Source: Flavobacterium sp. JAD_PAG50586_2 (GTDB lineage Bacteria > Bacteroidota > Bacteroidia > Flavobacteriales > Flavobacteriaceae). From it: a DNA stretch of 64,000 nt. The notes beneath the pieces were generated by a model, which made no database searches, was not told the origin of the DNA, and was given only the letters and a program-made list of their open reading frames with translations. The DNA lies in assembly GCA_023213215.1 (NCBI GenBank), contig CP096136.1, forward strand, positions 1,984,001 through 2,048,000. Reading direction: 5' to 3'. The position numbers were made by a program, and so were the translations under genes. Of the stretch, positions 18,874 through 29,614 are shown one piece after another. The first letter of the stretch is position 1, and each line of letters starts with the position of its first letter.

Positions 18874-21800
18874 TTGAAAACAATATACTTTAAGAAACCA
18901 ATTTTAAACCTAAAAAAGCTAATTCCAGGATTAGTTTTATTGCTAAGTGGTATCGTTTCTGCGCAGGTAAATCCAACGCCTGCTGACAGTACCGGTTATT
19001 CTACAGGTCGGGTTGAAATCAATAATCCAAATAGCATTGTTAATGCCTATACCTACGATGCTGCCACCAACAGGTATATTTATACCAGCACAATGGATGG
19101 TTTTAATATTAATTATCCAATAATATTAACGCCAAAGGAATACGAAGAATTAGTGTTGCGCGAATCGATGCGTAAGTATTTCAAGGATAAATCGGATGCT
19201 ATTGATGGTAAGAAAGAAGGAAGTGAAGCCGCAAAGAAAGATTTATTGCCTAGATATTATGTCAACTCCAGTTTCTTTGAAACCATTTTTGGTTCCAATA
19301 CTATTGATGTAAAACCCACAGGATCTGTCGAGATGGATTTGGGTGTGCGGTATACCAAACAGGACAATCCTTCCTTTTCTCCAAGAAACCGTTCACAATT
19401 TTCATTCGATTTCGATCAGCGGATCAGTATGAGTTTGAATGGTAAAGTGGGTACTCGATTAAGCGTAAATGCAAACTATGATACCGAATCGACCTTTGCT
19501 TTCCAAAATCTTATTAAATTAGAATATGCTCCAACCGAGGACGATATCATCCAAAAAATAGAAGTCGGAAACGTGAGCATGCCATTAACCAATTCATTGA
19601 TTCGTGGTGCACAGAGTTTGTTTGGTGTAAAAGCACAGTTACAATTCGGAAAAACAACAGTTACCGGAGTTTTTTCCGAACAAAAATCGCAAACCAAATC
19701 AGTTACGGCACAGGGTGGAGGAACAATCCAAGACTTTGAATTGTTTGCTTTGGATTATGATTCAGACAGGCACTTTTTCCTTTCTCAATATTTTAGGAAT
19801 AAATACGATCAGGCTTTAGCGAATTACCCTTTCATCAATAGCAGGGTTCAGATTACAAGGATTGAAGTTTGGGTTACCAACCGACAAAACCGTGTGAGTA
19901 CTACGAGTAATAACTTAAGAAATATTATCGCCTTACAGGATTTAGGAGAAGCCAGATTATCGGGGCTTACTGACCAACAAGTAGTGGCGGTCAACCCTGC
20001 AGAAATAAACCCAGGGCCTACGGGGTTTTTCTTATCTACTCCGACAGATGCGCCGACTGATAATAGTAATAATAAATATGATCCTGCCAGAATAACTACC
20101 GGTGGCGGATTATTGAACAATAACATTAGGGATATCGTAACTTCCAGCCAAGGCTTTAATAATACAGTGCCGGTTGATGAAGGAACAGATTATGCCAAAT
20201 TGGAAAATGCCCGAAAGTTAGCGGCCAACGAATATACGTTTAACCCGCAGTTGGGTTATATTTCGTTACAGCAAAGATTGTCTAATGATGAAGTCTTGGC
20301 TGTTGCTTATGAATATACTATTGGTGCCGATGTGTACCAGGTTGGAGAATTTGGTACCGATGGAGTGGATGCTACGGTAATTGACAATGCCGGATCCGCC
20401 AATCAGAATGTTTCGACACAGAGTTTGGTTTTAAAAATGCTAAAAAGTAGTTTGACCAATGTTAAGAAACCAATTTGGAACCTGATGATGAAGAATATTT
20501 ATCAGATTCAGGGTGCTTACCAGTTGCAGCAGGAAGATTTCAGGTTCAACATCATGTATACCGATCCTTCGCCGTTAAATTATATTACGCCGGCGGTTAC
20601 AGGTGGAACTTTACCCGTAGGTATAGCTGAAACACCACTATTAAAGGTTTTCAATGTAGATAAGCTGAATTATAATAATGACCCGCAGGCTGGGGGAGAC
20701 GGATTCTTTGATTTTATTCCGGGACTAACGGTTGACCAGCAGAACGGAAGATTGATCTTTACTTCTGTCGAGCCTTTTGGAAAACTGCTGTTTGATAAAT
20801 TAAGAACGCTTCCTACAGAAGATTACTATCAGGATTATTATGTTGATAGTAATCCTTCCACTTCTACCTATAACGCCAACCAGCAGAAATATGTTTTCCG
20901 TGAAATGTACCGACGAACACAGGCGGCTGCGTTACAGGATGCGGAGAAAAATAAATTCCAATTAAAAGGAAGATACAAATCTGCAGGTGGTGACGGAATT
21001 CCAATTGGAGCCTATAATGTTCCAAGAGGTTCAGTAGTCGTTACTGCAGGAGGAAGAGTTTTACAGGAAGGTGTTGATTATAGTGTAAATTATCAGGCCG
21101 GTCGTGTACAGATTTTGGATCCATCCTTACAGGCATCCAATACTCCAATAGAGGTTTCGGTGGAGAACAATTCTACTTTTGGACAACAAACCAGAAGGTT
21201 TATGGGAATCAACGTTGAGCATAAATTTTCAGACAAATTATTATTGGGAGCGACTTTTATAAAAATGACCGAAAGACCTCTTACGGGTAAATCAAACTAC
21301 GGTCAGGAATCGGTTAACAATAGCATTTTTGGTTTCAACGCTAATTATTCTACAGAGGTTCCTTTTTTAACCCGAATGGTTAATAAACTGCCTAATTTGG
21401 ATACTGATGTTCCGTCTAATTTCTCCTTACGTGGCGAAGTTGCCTTTTTAAAACCTGATGCTTCAAAAGCAGATGCATTTGAAGGAGAATCTACAGTATA
21501 TGTAGACGATTTCGAAGGTTCGCAAACAACCATTGATATGCGTTCAGCAATGTCGTGGAGTTTGTCTTCTGTACCAAAATGGCAGGCGGATGCAAGTTAC
21601 CTTGATTTTGGCGCAACCGGAATCGGATTGGATTACGGATACAAAAGAGCCAAACTGAACTGGTATAGCATTGATCCTACACTGTATGTTCAAACTCCGG
21701 GAGACATTGGCCAGGATGGAATTTCAGCCAATAATACCAGAAGGATATTTAGCCGTGAATTATTTCCGAATACACAAATTCAGGTAGGGCAATCCTCTGT

Positions 21801-24800
21801 AATCAATACGCTTGACTTAACCTATTACCCACAAGAAAGAGGACCTTATAACTTTAATCCTGCAGCACTTCCATCTGGATTTTCTGATACCGATGCAAAA
21901 GAGAATTTTGGAGGTATTACGCGTGCCATCAACTCTACCAATTTTGAGCAGAGCAATGTGGAATACATCCAGTTTTGGGTTATGGATCCTTATTTTGATG
22001 AAGGAAATCCAACTGCTGAAGCTAACGAGCTTAATGTCGGGCAGATTTATTTCGACCTTGGTGAAATATCAGAAGACGTACTGAAAGACGAACGAAAACA
22101 ATACGAAAACGGATTGCCAGCCAGCAGTACTTCTCAGGTGTATACAAATCCAACAGTTTGGGGTAAAGTGCCTTCGTCACAGTCGCTTATCTATGCCTTT
22201 GATGTGGACGGTGCTAACAGGGCTGCGCAGGACGTTGGTTTTGATGGTATCAATGATGCTGCCGAAACTGCTCTTCCAGGTATTGGCGCCTACTCTGGCC
22301 TTAGTGATCCGGCTGGCGATAATTACCAATATTTTTTAAGTGCACCAGGAAATACAATATTCGATCGTTATAGAGATTATAATGGTGTTGAAGGAAATTC
22401 GCCTGTAGGGCTTTCAGATAATAACAGGGGTTCAACAACAATTCCAGACGTAGAGGATATTAATCGTGATAACACGATGAATACAGCCAATGCTTACTAT
22501 GAATATAAAGTGGCTATGCAGCCTTTTGGAACTACTAACCTTGATACTGGAGTTACAATGGTGGTTGGGCAAAATTTCATTACAGATGCGGTAATAACCC
22601 AGGTAAATGATGCACCAAATGGAAATGTAACCCGTGCCAGATGGTATCAATTTAAGATTCCGGTAACGACTCCATTGAAAAAAACAGTAGGTAGTATTTC
22701 CGATTTTCGTTCTATCCGTTTTATGAGGATGTTCATGACCGGATTTGATAAACCAATAACATTGCGTTTTGGTGCCTTGGACTTAGTTCGTGGAGAATGG
22801 AGACGTTATGACAATACTCTACAGGCTTCAGATACCAATCCGGATGATGACGGAACCAGTTTGGATGTTCTGTCGGTAAATATTCAGGAGAACTCACAAA
22901 GAGATCCATTGCCTTATGTAACGCCTCCGGGAGTTGTACAGGAACAAACGCAATATGGTCAACAGGTCATCAACCAGAATGAGCAGTCCCTTTCGTTGAG
23001 AGTATCCGGAGACGGATTAGAACCGGGAGATTCAAGAGCGGTATTCAAAAATTTAGAAGTGGATATGCGTCAGTACAATAAGCTGAAAATGTTTTTACAT
23101 GCTGAGGCTTTACCAAGTGATTCAACGCCATTGCAAAATGGCCAAATGGCAGCCTTCATCCGTTTTGGAAATGACTTTACCAACAATTATTACGAAATAG
23201 AGATTCCACTTAATGTAACACCACTTTTACCAAAACCGAGTTCTGGAGGAGGTTCAACCGTTGCAGAGCAAATTTGGCCGGAAATCAACGAAATAGATTT
23301 ACCAACCAGCCTATTAACCAAGTTGAAAGTCTTAGCTATGAGTGCTGCGCCGGGATCTTTGATTGACGGAGTTTTATACCGATATGACAATGATCCTGAT
23401 ATGGATCCTTCTTTAGGAGCCAATCCGGACAGAGGAAGATTAAAGCTCGGAATAAAAGGAAACCCAAATTTTGGCTTGGTTCGAACGCTGATGGTCGGTG
23501 TAAGAAACATCCATACGCAGGAAATACGAGGAGAGGTGTGGTTTAACGAATTGCGTATGGCCGACCTGAACAACAAAGGTGGAATGGCAGCAGTTTTAAA
23601 TATGGATACCAACTTAGCTGATTTTGCCACAATATCTGCTACCGGAAGAATGAGTACGATTGGTTTCGGAGCTTTAGAGCAGGCACCACAGGAGCGAAGC
23701 AGGGAAGATATTCAGCAATATAATATAGTAACAAACCTTAGCCTTGGTAAACTATTGCCAAAGAAGTGGGGAATCAACCTTCCGTTTAATTATGCCGTGG
23801 GTGAAGAAACGGTAACGCCGGAGTATGATCCGTTCAATCAGGATATCCGATTGGAGCAGTTAATTGATAATACACCAAGTGCCGCTGAAAGAGCCAATAT
23901 CAGAAACAGGGCAATTGACTTTACAAAACGCAAGAGCATCAACTTTATTGGGGTTAAAAAAGAAAGGTCAGCGGAACAGAAACAGCATGTTTATGATCCG
24001 GAGAACTTAACGCTGTCTTACTCTTACAATCAGGTAGAAAAGCACAATTATGAAATAGAAAGCTTAATGGATCAACAGGTAAATACCACAGTTGATTATA
24101 CTTATTCTTTCCAAAACAAACCGGTTGAGCCGTTCAAGAAAACGAAATTCCTTAAGAAAAGTTCTTATTGGAAAATGCTGAGTGACTTTAACTTCAATTA
24201 TTTGCCCGCCAGTATATCTTTTAGCAGTAATATCATCAGGCAATATAATAAACAGCAGTTCAGGCAGGTTAATGTTGCCGGAATTGCACTCGATCCGTTG
24301 TACAGAAGAAATTATATGTTCAATTATCAGTATGGATTTAACTACAATCTGACAAAAGCATTAAAAATTAACTTTACCGCTGCCTCACAAAATATTGTCC
24401 GTAATTATATGAGTGAGGATAACGTGCCTGATAACAGTAATACCATTTGGACAGATTTCTGGAATGTGGGTCTGCCGGATCAGCACAATCAGCAAATTGT
24501 AGTGAATTATGATTTACCGATTAATAAACTACCTTTCCTTGCGTTTGTAAAATCGACTTATTCCTATACCGGCGATTACAATTGGCAAAGAGCACCGTTA
24601 GGATTCTCACGCGTACCATCATCAAGCGATCCTAATGTGTTTTATGATTTAGGGAATACTATTCAGAATGCTGCATCGCACCGTTTGAATACGACGCTGA
24701 ACATGGAGACTTTCTATAAGTATATAGGATTGGGTAAAAAACCGGCAACACCAGCTCCAAAACCAGCAGCTTTACCAAAACCAGGCGAAAAAATAACTGG

Positions 24801-26244
24801 TGCTAAGCCTCAACCTGCGAAGACTAACAGTGTATTCCTGGATGGTTTGAAAGGAGTGCTGACGAGTATTAAAAATGTGCAGATTAATTACACCAGAAAC
24901 GAAGGAACAATGCTTCCGGGTTATTTGCCAAGCTTAGGTTTCTTTGGTACTTCCAAGCCAACTTTAGGTTTCGTATTTGGATCTCAGGATGATGTAAGAT
25001 ATGAATCGGCTAAAAGAGGCTGGTTGACTAATTCACCTGATTTCAATCAGAATTACACGCACGTTATTACAAAAACATTAAACTTTACGGCCAACGTAGA
25101 TTTATTCCCTGACTTCAAAATTGATTTGTCTGCAGACCGGACTTATGCCAATAATTTCTCGGAACAGTTTAATGTAGATGCCAATGGAAACTATATATCG
25201 CAATCGCCATATAACTTCGGAAACTTCTCGATATCGACCATATTGATAGCGACATCATTTGGTAAAAGTGACGAAAATGGTTCCGCTGCTTTTGATGATT
25301 TTAGGGAAAACAGATTGATAGTGGCTGACAGGCTTGCGGGTCAATTGTATGGGGCTAACATTCCAAGATACGGTGATGCCAATAATCCGATTCCGGCTAA
25401 TACCGCTCCAAATTATAACTTCTATGTTGCCAATGAAGGATATCCAATTGGTTATGGTAAAAATAACCAGGCGGTTTTGATTCCGGCTTTCCTTTCTGCA
25501 TATCAGGGTGGTGATGCTGGTGGTGTTTCGCTGAGTGCCTTCCGTAATATCCCGCTTCCAAACTGGACGGTTAAGTATAGCGGACTAATGCGTTATTCTT
25601 TCTTTAAGGAAAGATTCAAGCGTTTCTCGATTCAGCATGCTTACAGGGCTTCTTATACCATCAATTCTTACCGTTCCAATTTTGAGTATGATCAGAATCC
25701 GGGCGCAAGGGATAATGGTGGATTTGGTAACTTCTACAACAAAACCATCATCGCTAACATCAACTTAGTGGAGCAGTTCAATCCTTTGGTACGTTTAGAT
25801 TTTGAACTGAAAAACGCTTTCAAGATTTTGGCTGAGATCAAAAAAGACCGAAGTTTATCGATGAGTTTTGACAACAATTTGCTGACCGAAGTACAAGGGA
25901 AAGAATACATAGTTGGTTTCGGATACCGTTTCAAGGATGTTATTTTCTCCTCGCAACTGGCGGATAATCCAACCGGAATTATCAAAAGCGATATCAACCT
26001 AAAAATTGACTTTTCGTATAGAAACAACAAAACGATTGTACGTTATTTAGATTATGATAATAACCAGTTGGGTGGTGGACAGAATTTATGGTCGGCCAAA
26101 TTAACAGCTGATTATTCATTCAGCAAAAACCTAACAGCTATTTTCTTCTATGACCATTCGTTCTCCAAACCCGTAATTTCTACTTCGTTCCCTTTAACGA
26201 ATATCAGGGCTGGTTTCACAATGCGTTATAATTTTGGAAATTAA
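18874..26244 (+). CDS. sprA: Cell-surface protein SprA, type IX secretion outer-membrane translocon
   Basis: The protein has 2456 residues. SprA (Sov in Porphyromonas) is the very large outer-membrane beta-barrel pore through which T9SS cargo leaves the periplasm, and it is needed for gliding in F. johnsoniae. The start is a TTG that gives a good signal peptide (KKLIPGLVLLLSGIVSAQ). The body is rich in Asn, Tyr and alternating aromatic residues. It contains plug- and barrel-type sequence such as VYVDDFEGSQTTIDMRSAM and RFMRMFMTGFDKPITLRFG, and ends in a beta-strand (GFTMRYNFGN). It is 4 bp after ruvA, and gcvH, vanZ and remB follow in the order I recall from F. johnsoniae. Despite its length I see no break in the frame. 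Confidence 0.95.
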   Translation: MKTIYFKKPILNLKKLIPGLVLLLSGIVSAQVNPTPADSTGYSTGRVEINNPNSIVNAYTYDAATNRYIYTSTMDGFNINYPIILTPKEYEELVLRESMRKYFKDKSDAIDGKKEGSEAAKKDLLPRYYVNSSFFETIFGSNTIDVKPTGSVEMDLGVRYTKQDNPSFSPRNRSQFSFDFDQRISMSLNGKVGTRLSVNANYDTESTFAFQNLIKLEYAPTEDDIIQKIEVGNVSMPLTNSLIRGAQSLFGVKAQLQFGKTTVTGVFSEQKSQTKSVTAQGGGTIQDFELFALDYDSDRHFFLSQYFRNKYDQALANYPFINSRVQITRIEVWVTNRQNRVSTTSNNLRNIIALQDLGEARLSGLTDQQVVAVNPAEINPGPTGFFLSTPTDAPTDNSNNKYDPARITTGGGLLNNNIRDIVTSSQGFNNTVPVDEGTDYAKLENARKLAANEYTFNPQLGYISLQQRLSNDEVLAVAYEYTIGADVYQVGEFGTDGVDATVIDNAGSANQNVSTQSLVLKMLKSSLTNVKKPIWNLMMKNIYQIQGAYQLQQEDFRFNIMYTDPSPLNYITPAVTGGTLPVGIAETPLLKVFNVDKLNYNNDPQAGGDGFFDFIPGLTVDQQNGRLIFTSVEPFGKLLFDKLRTLPTEDYYQDYYVDSNPSTSTYNANQQKYVFREMYRRTQAAALQDAEKNKFQLKGRYKSAGGDGIPIGAYNVPRGSVVVTAGGRVLQEGVDYSVNYQAGRVQILDPSLQASNTPIEVSVENNSTFGQQTRRFMGINVEHKFSDKLLLGATFIKMTERPLTGKSNYGQESVNNSIFGFNANYSTEVPFLTRMVNKLPNLDTDVPSNFSLRGEVAFLKPDASKADAFEGESTVYVDDFEGSQTTIDMRSAMSWSLSSVPKWQADASYLDFGATGIGLDYGYKRAKLNWYSIDPTLYVQTPGDIGQDGISANNTRRIFSRELFPNTQIQVGQSSVINTLDLTYYPQERGPYNFNPAALPSGFSDTDAKENFGGITRAINSTNFEQSNVEYIQFWVMDPYFDEGNPTAEANELNVGQIYFDLGEISEDVLKDERKQYENGLPASSTSQVYTNPTVWGKVPSSQSLIYAFDVDGANRAAQDVGFDGINDAAETALPGIGAYSGLSDPAGDNYQYFLSAPGNTIFDRYRDYNGVEGNSPVGLSDNNRGSTTIPDVEDINRDNTMNTANAYYEYKVAMQPFGTTNLDTGVTMVVGQNFITDAVITQVNDAPNGNVTRARWYQFKIPVTTPLKKTVGSISDFRSIRFMRMFMTGFDKPITLRFGALDLVRGEWRRYDNTLQASDTNPDDDGTSLDVLSVNIQENSQRDPLPYVTPPGVVQEQTQYGQQVINQNEQSLSLRVSGDGLEPGDSRAVFKNLEVDMRQYNKLKMFLHAEALPSDSTPLQNGQMAAFIRFGNDFTNNYYEIEIPLNVTPLLPKPSSGGGSTVAEQIWPEINEIDLPTSLLTKLKVLAMSAAPGSLIDGVLYRYDNDPDMDPSLGANPDRGRLKLGIKGNPNFGLVRTLMVGVRNIHTQEIRGEVWFNELRMADLNNKGGMAAVLNMDTNLADFATISATGRMSTIGFGALEQAPQERSREDIQQYNIVTNLSLGKLLPKKWGINLPFNYAVGEETVTPEYDPFNQDIRLEQLIDNTPSAAERANIRNRAIDFTKRKSINFIGVKKERSAEQKQHVYDPENLTLSYSYNQVEKHNYEIESLMDQQVNTTVDYTYSFQNKPVEPFKKTKFLKKSSYWKMLSDFNFNYLPASISFSSNIIRQYNKQQFRQVNVAGIALDPLYRRNYMFNYQYGFNYNLTKALKINFTAASQNIVRNYMSEDNVPDNSNTIWTDFWNVGLPDQHNQQIVVNYDLPINKLPFLAFVKSTYSYTGDYNWQRAPLGFSRVPSSSDPNVFYDLGNTIQNAASHRLNTTLNMETFYKYIGLGKKPATPAPKPAALPKPGEKITGAKPQPAKTNSVFLDGLKGVLTSIKNVQINYTRNEGTMLPGYLPSLGFFGTSKPTLGFVFGSQDDVRYESAKRGWLTNSPDFNQNYTHVITKTLNFTANVDLFPDFKIDLSADRTYANNFSEQFNVDANGNYISQSPYNFGNFSISTILIATSFGKSDENGSAAFDDFRENRLIVADRLAGQLYGANIPRYGDANNPIPANTAPNYNFYVANEGYPIGYGKNNQAVLIPAFLSAYQGGDAGGVSLSAFRNIPLPNWTVKYSGLMRYSFFKERFKRFSIQHAYRASYTINSYRSNFEYDQNPGARDNGGFGNFYNKTIIANINLVEQFNPLVRLDFELKNAFKILAEIKKDRSLSMSFDNNLLTEVQGKEYIVGFGYRFKDVIFSSQLADNPTGIIKSDINLKIDFSYRNNKTIVRYLDYDNNQLGGGQNLWSAKLTADYSFSKNLTAIFFYDHSFSKPVISTSFPLTNIRAGFTMRYNFGN

Positions 26245-26283
26245 TTTTTAAAAAAGTTTATAAGGTTTATATACCTATAATTT

Positions 26284-26321
26284 AACACCTGATAGTTTTA
26301 AAACTCTCAGGTGTTTTTTTT
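26284..26321 (+). terminator. Intrinsic terminator after sprA
   Basis: AACACCTGA and TCAGGTGTT pair around a loop and are followed by eight T. The structure lies 40 bp after the sprA stop. Confidence 0.8.
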
Positions 26322-26382
26322 GTGGGAATGCTTTATGTTACCATTTCAAATCTTATCTTTACAGTCTAAAATTAATTATCAA

Positions 26383-26763
26383 ATGAATATACCAAGCAAT
26401 TTAAAGTATACAAAAGACCACGAATGGGTTTTAATCGAAGGCGATACTGCTACTGTAGGCATTACCGATTTTGCACAAAAGGAATTGGGCGACATCGTTT
26501 ATGTTGAAGTAGAAACTTTAGACCAAAGCCTTGATAAAGATGAAGTTTTTGGTACAGTGGAAGCCGTGAAAACGGTTTCTGATTTGTTCCTGCCATTATC
26601 GGGAGAAATCATCGAGTTTAATGACAGCTTAGAAAGAACTCCTGAAGACGTGAATAGCGACCCTTACGGAAAAGGCTGGATGGTTAAAATCAAAATCGCA
26701 AATACGGCTGAGATTGATGAATTACTTTCAAGTGATGCCTACAAAGAACTTATTGGTGCTTAA
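26383..26763 (+). CDS. gcvH: Glycine cleavage system H protein
   Basis: This lipoyl carrier of the glycine cleavage complex shuttles the aminomethyl group between the P, T and L proteins. It has 126 residues from the ATG at 26383, which begins [16 protein letters not shown] as homologues do. An earlier in-frame ATG at 26311 would start inside the sprA terminator. The lipoylated lysine lies in [12 protein letters not shown], and the C-terminal [10 protein letters not shown] is conserved. Its last codons overlap the GTG start proposed for vanZ. Confidence 0.95.
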   Translation: MNIPSNLKYTKDHEWVLIEGDTATVGITDFAQKELGDIVYVEVETLDQSLDKDEVFGTVEAVKTVSDLFLPLSGEIIEFNDSLERTPEDVNSDPYGKGWMVKIKIANTAEIDELLSSDAYKELIGA

Positions 26764-27141
26764 AAAACCTTACTCGTTCTGGCCATTGGCTGGACTATCC
26801 TAATTGCTGTTTTGTGTCTGGTTTCTTTTGGAAAACTTCCTTCACTGGGCGTTTCAGATGCAGATAAATATGTTCATGTGACGCTTCATTTTGTTTTCGT
26901 ACTGCTTTGGGGATTTTACTCCAAAATAAAGGAAAGTAAAATTGTAATCCCACGAATATTGAAACTTGTGGTTGTTTCAATTTTATACGGATTGCTGATA
27001 GAGTTTTTACAGGACACCTTTACCGCAACGAGGCAAGCAGATATAATGGATGTATTGGCAAATTTTACCGGCGCCACTTTAGCCCTGATCGTATTTGTCC
27101 TGATGAGGAGGCAAAAAGCAGCTAACCACCAGATATTATAA
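26756..27141 (+). CDS. VanZ-like membrane protein (frame broken by one base near its start)
   Basis: This small membrane protein has four hydrophobic segments ([68 protein letters not shown]). It carries the VanZ-family signature ADKYVH...H and EFLQ...[10 protein letters not shown]. An ATG-like start at 26812 would remove the first helix. Adding one A to the A6 run 26762-26767 gives a GTG start at 26756 overlapping the end of gcvH, and 128 residues with all four helices. The function of these stand-alone VanZ-like proteins is not established; the name comes from a teicoplanin-resistance protein. Confidence 0.8.
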
Positions 27142-27144
27142 AAT

Positions 27145-27181
27145 GTCCTGTCTCGTTACTATAATGAGACGGGATTTTTTT
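27145..27181 (+). terminator. Intrinsic terminator after the vanZ-like gene
   Basis: TGTCTCGTT and AATGAGACG pair around a short loop, followed by GGGA and seven T. It lies directly after the stop codon. Confidence 0.75.
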
Positions 27182-27216
27182 ACTTTTATCCCCAGAACAA
27201 AAAACGGTATCCAGAA

Positions 27217-29429
27217 ATGATATATTTTAAGAAAATGAAATCGAAGATTACTACGTCAATTCGCCATTTGGGCTCGGGTAACGAACACCTGGAAAAATCA
27301 TCTCATGTGAGTAAAAATATTCTTCTGGTTATAGTATTGCTTTTTTTAGCAGGTGTTTCTAATGCACAGGTTAGCCAAAAAAACAATGAACGATTTCCAG
27401 TTTTTCCATCGTGCGAAAATCTTCAGTTTGAGGCACTCGAAACTTGTTTTTACAATCAGGTTCAGGATTTTGTTTACAATAATTTTAAGGTGCCCGAAAA
27501 TCTTAAGCAGAATAATTTCAAAGGCAATGTAATCGTGCTTTTCGAAGTGGCTGAAACCGGAGAATTTAAGGTGATTTATGTGGATGCCGTTGATGAATCT
27601 TTAATCGCTGAAAGTAAACGGGTTTTTGGAACACTGCCAAAGATAAGTCCGGCCACCTATAACGGAAATCCGATTTTTTCTAAATATACCATTAAGATTG
27701 CCATTCCGCTGCAAAGCGTAGCCGAAATCCAGGCAAAAAAGAAGCCCAAGCCTTAGCCGATAAAACATCGAATATTTATAAGCCTAATACCAATCAGTCA
27801 ACAGAATTTGACAGCCTGAAATACCAAAAATTTGATAACCCACAGTTTGAAAGCCATATCAATATTCCGTTTTCACACAGCTATTACTCGCAGTTTGATC
27901 CCGAGATGAATCAGGTTGGGGTGAATAACCATACGGGTTCAAAACCGTTTTCTTATGCCGAAGTCAATAAATATTACAACCTAAAGGAAGCTAACCAAAA
28001 GCTGATGAAAAGTACTCAGCAATGGTTTGGGAGAAAAGTATTTAATGAAAACCTTGTGGAGATACAGGGCGAGGATTATTGGTTTACGCTAAATCCAATT
28101 GTGGATCTGCAGTTTGGAAAGAGCGATCCAAGTGTGGCCAAATATACTTTTATCAATACCAGAGGAATACAGTTTAGAGGCGGCTTGGGTAAAGAATTGA
28201 ATTTTACGACTACACTCTACGAAAGCCAGGGACGCTTTGCCGATTATTTCAATAGCTATGCCGAATCGATAAGGCCTGACGGAGGAAATCCCGCGATTAT
28301 TCCCGGAATTGGAATCGCGAAGGAATTTAAATCGGATGCTTATGATTTTCCGATGGCAGAAGCTAATTTGTCTTATACGCCTAGTAAATTCATCAACCTG
28401 AATTTGGGCTACGGCAAGAATTTTATTGGAGATGGATATCGTTCGCTATTGTTAGGTGATGGTGCGAGCCCTTATCCTTACTTAAAACTGAATACCACTT
28501 TTTGGAAGATAAAATATACCAATATTTATACCTGGCTCAAAGACGTGCGTCCGGAAGCTACGGTTGACAGGACTTATGCTACTAAATTTGCAGCAAGTCA
28601 TTACTTAAGTTTGAATATTACCAATCGTTGGAATTTAGGATTGTTCGAATCGGTGGTTTGGACTAACCAAAACAACCGTGGTTTCGATATGAGTTTTGTG
28701 AACCCGATTATTTTCTATCGTACGGTTGAATTTACTTCTTCGGCGAGAAGCGGAAATGCTTTGTTGGGTTTGACGTCTAAATATAAAATTACCAATCAGG
28801 TGAATATTTACGGACAATTTTTGTTGGATGAATTTTCGTTGGCCGATGTTAAAGCGGGAGACAAAAGCTGGAAAAACAAATACGGTTACCAGCTTGGTGC
28901 AAAATATTACAATGCATTCAATATTAAAAATTTATTGCTTCAGGTAGAATACAACCATGTCCGCCCGTATGTTTATGCGCATAGTGATGCCATTACCAAT
29001 TATGGGCACAACAATCAGAGTTTGGGCCATCAATGGGGTGGAAATTTTAGGGAGTTAATTGGTATTGCGCGCTACCACAGGGGAAGGTATTTTGCCGATG
29101 CGAAAGTGACTTATGGCCAGCGCGGATTGGATTTCAATACGCCTACCGATACCTTTAACTATGGAAGTAATATTTACTTAAGCTACAATGAAAACAGGCC
29201 GTTTGACAAAGGAGTGGAAATTGGACAGGGAAATAAAACCACCATCCTCTTTGCAGATTTCCAGGCAGGTTATTTGGTAAATCCATCAACGAATATGAAA
29301 CTGTTTGGCAGCTTTATCTACAGAAGCTTTAGTCCTGAAACTGAAACTGCAACGGCTGTCAAGGAAAACACAACCTGGTTTTCTGTTGGATTGCGATGTG
29401 ATATCTTTAACTGGTATTTTGATTATTAG
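27217..29429 (+). CDS. remB: Gliding motility protein RemB with N-terminal TonB-like domain (frame broken by one base)
   Basis: After repair this is one protein of about 737 residues. A signal segment (ILLVIVLLFLAGVSNAQ) is followed by a TonB C-terminal-like domain (about residues 75-170: KGNVIVLFEVAETGEFKV, then FSKYTIKIAIPL). A linker and then a large outer-membrane beta-barrel region follow (LNPIVDLQFGKSD, NLGYGKNFIGDGYRSLLLGD), ending in FNWYFDY. The first frame stops at 27756. Adding one A to the A6 run 27735-27740 reads through 150 bp of good coding sequence into the barrel. RemB was identified genetically in F. johnsoniae gliding work and its place next to sprA supports the name. The start is uncertain between 27217 and 27235. 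Confidence 0.82.
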
Positions 29430-29444
29430 GATTATATAACTTAT

Positions 29445-29477
29445 AAAAAAGCCTGTTTCCATAGAAACAGGCTTTTT
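29445..29477 (+). terminator. Intrinsic terminator after remB
   Basis: AAAGCCTGTTTC and GAAACAGGCTTT form a perfect stem with a short loop and a T-run, 20 bp after the remB stop. Confidence 0.85.
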
Positions 29478-29529
29478 TATTTTACCAACTTAGGCGCAAA
29501 AAAACGACACCCTATTTTGTGCCAATAGT

Positions 29530-29606
29530 TGTCACAAAATTTTTAATTTCAAAAAAATTGTGACACAATCTGTCACAAAAATTTATAATTAAAAAAAATT
29601 GTGACA
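29530..29606. repeat. Four alternating TGTCACAA / TTGTGACA half-sites
   Basis: TGTCACAA occurs at 29530 and 29571, and its reverse complement TTGTGACA at 29558 and 29599. This makes two 36-nt hairpin-capable units offset by 41 bp, with a third palindrome between them. The intervening sequence is nearly pure A/T. This is the first part of the 705-bp gap between remB and the heme O synthase gene; I see no gene there. Confidence 0.8.
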
Positions 29607-29614
29607 CAATCAGT

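Noticed and set aside
29530..29606. TGTCACAA array as terminal inverted repeats of an insertion sequence
   Set aside because: Only about 77 bp is enclosed, there is no transposase and no target-site duplication is visible.
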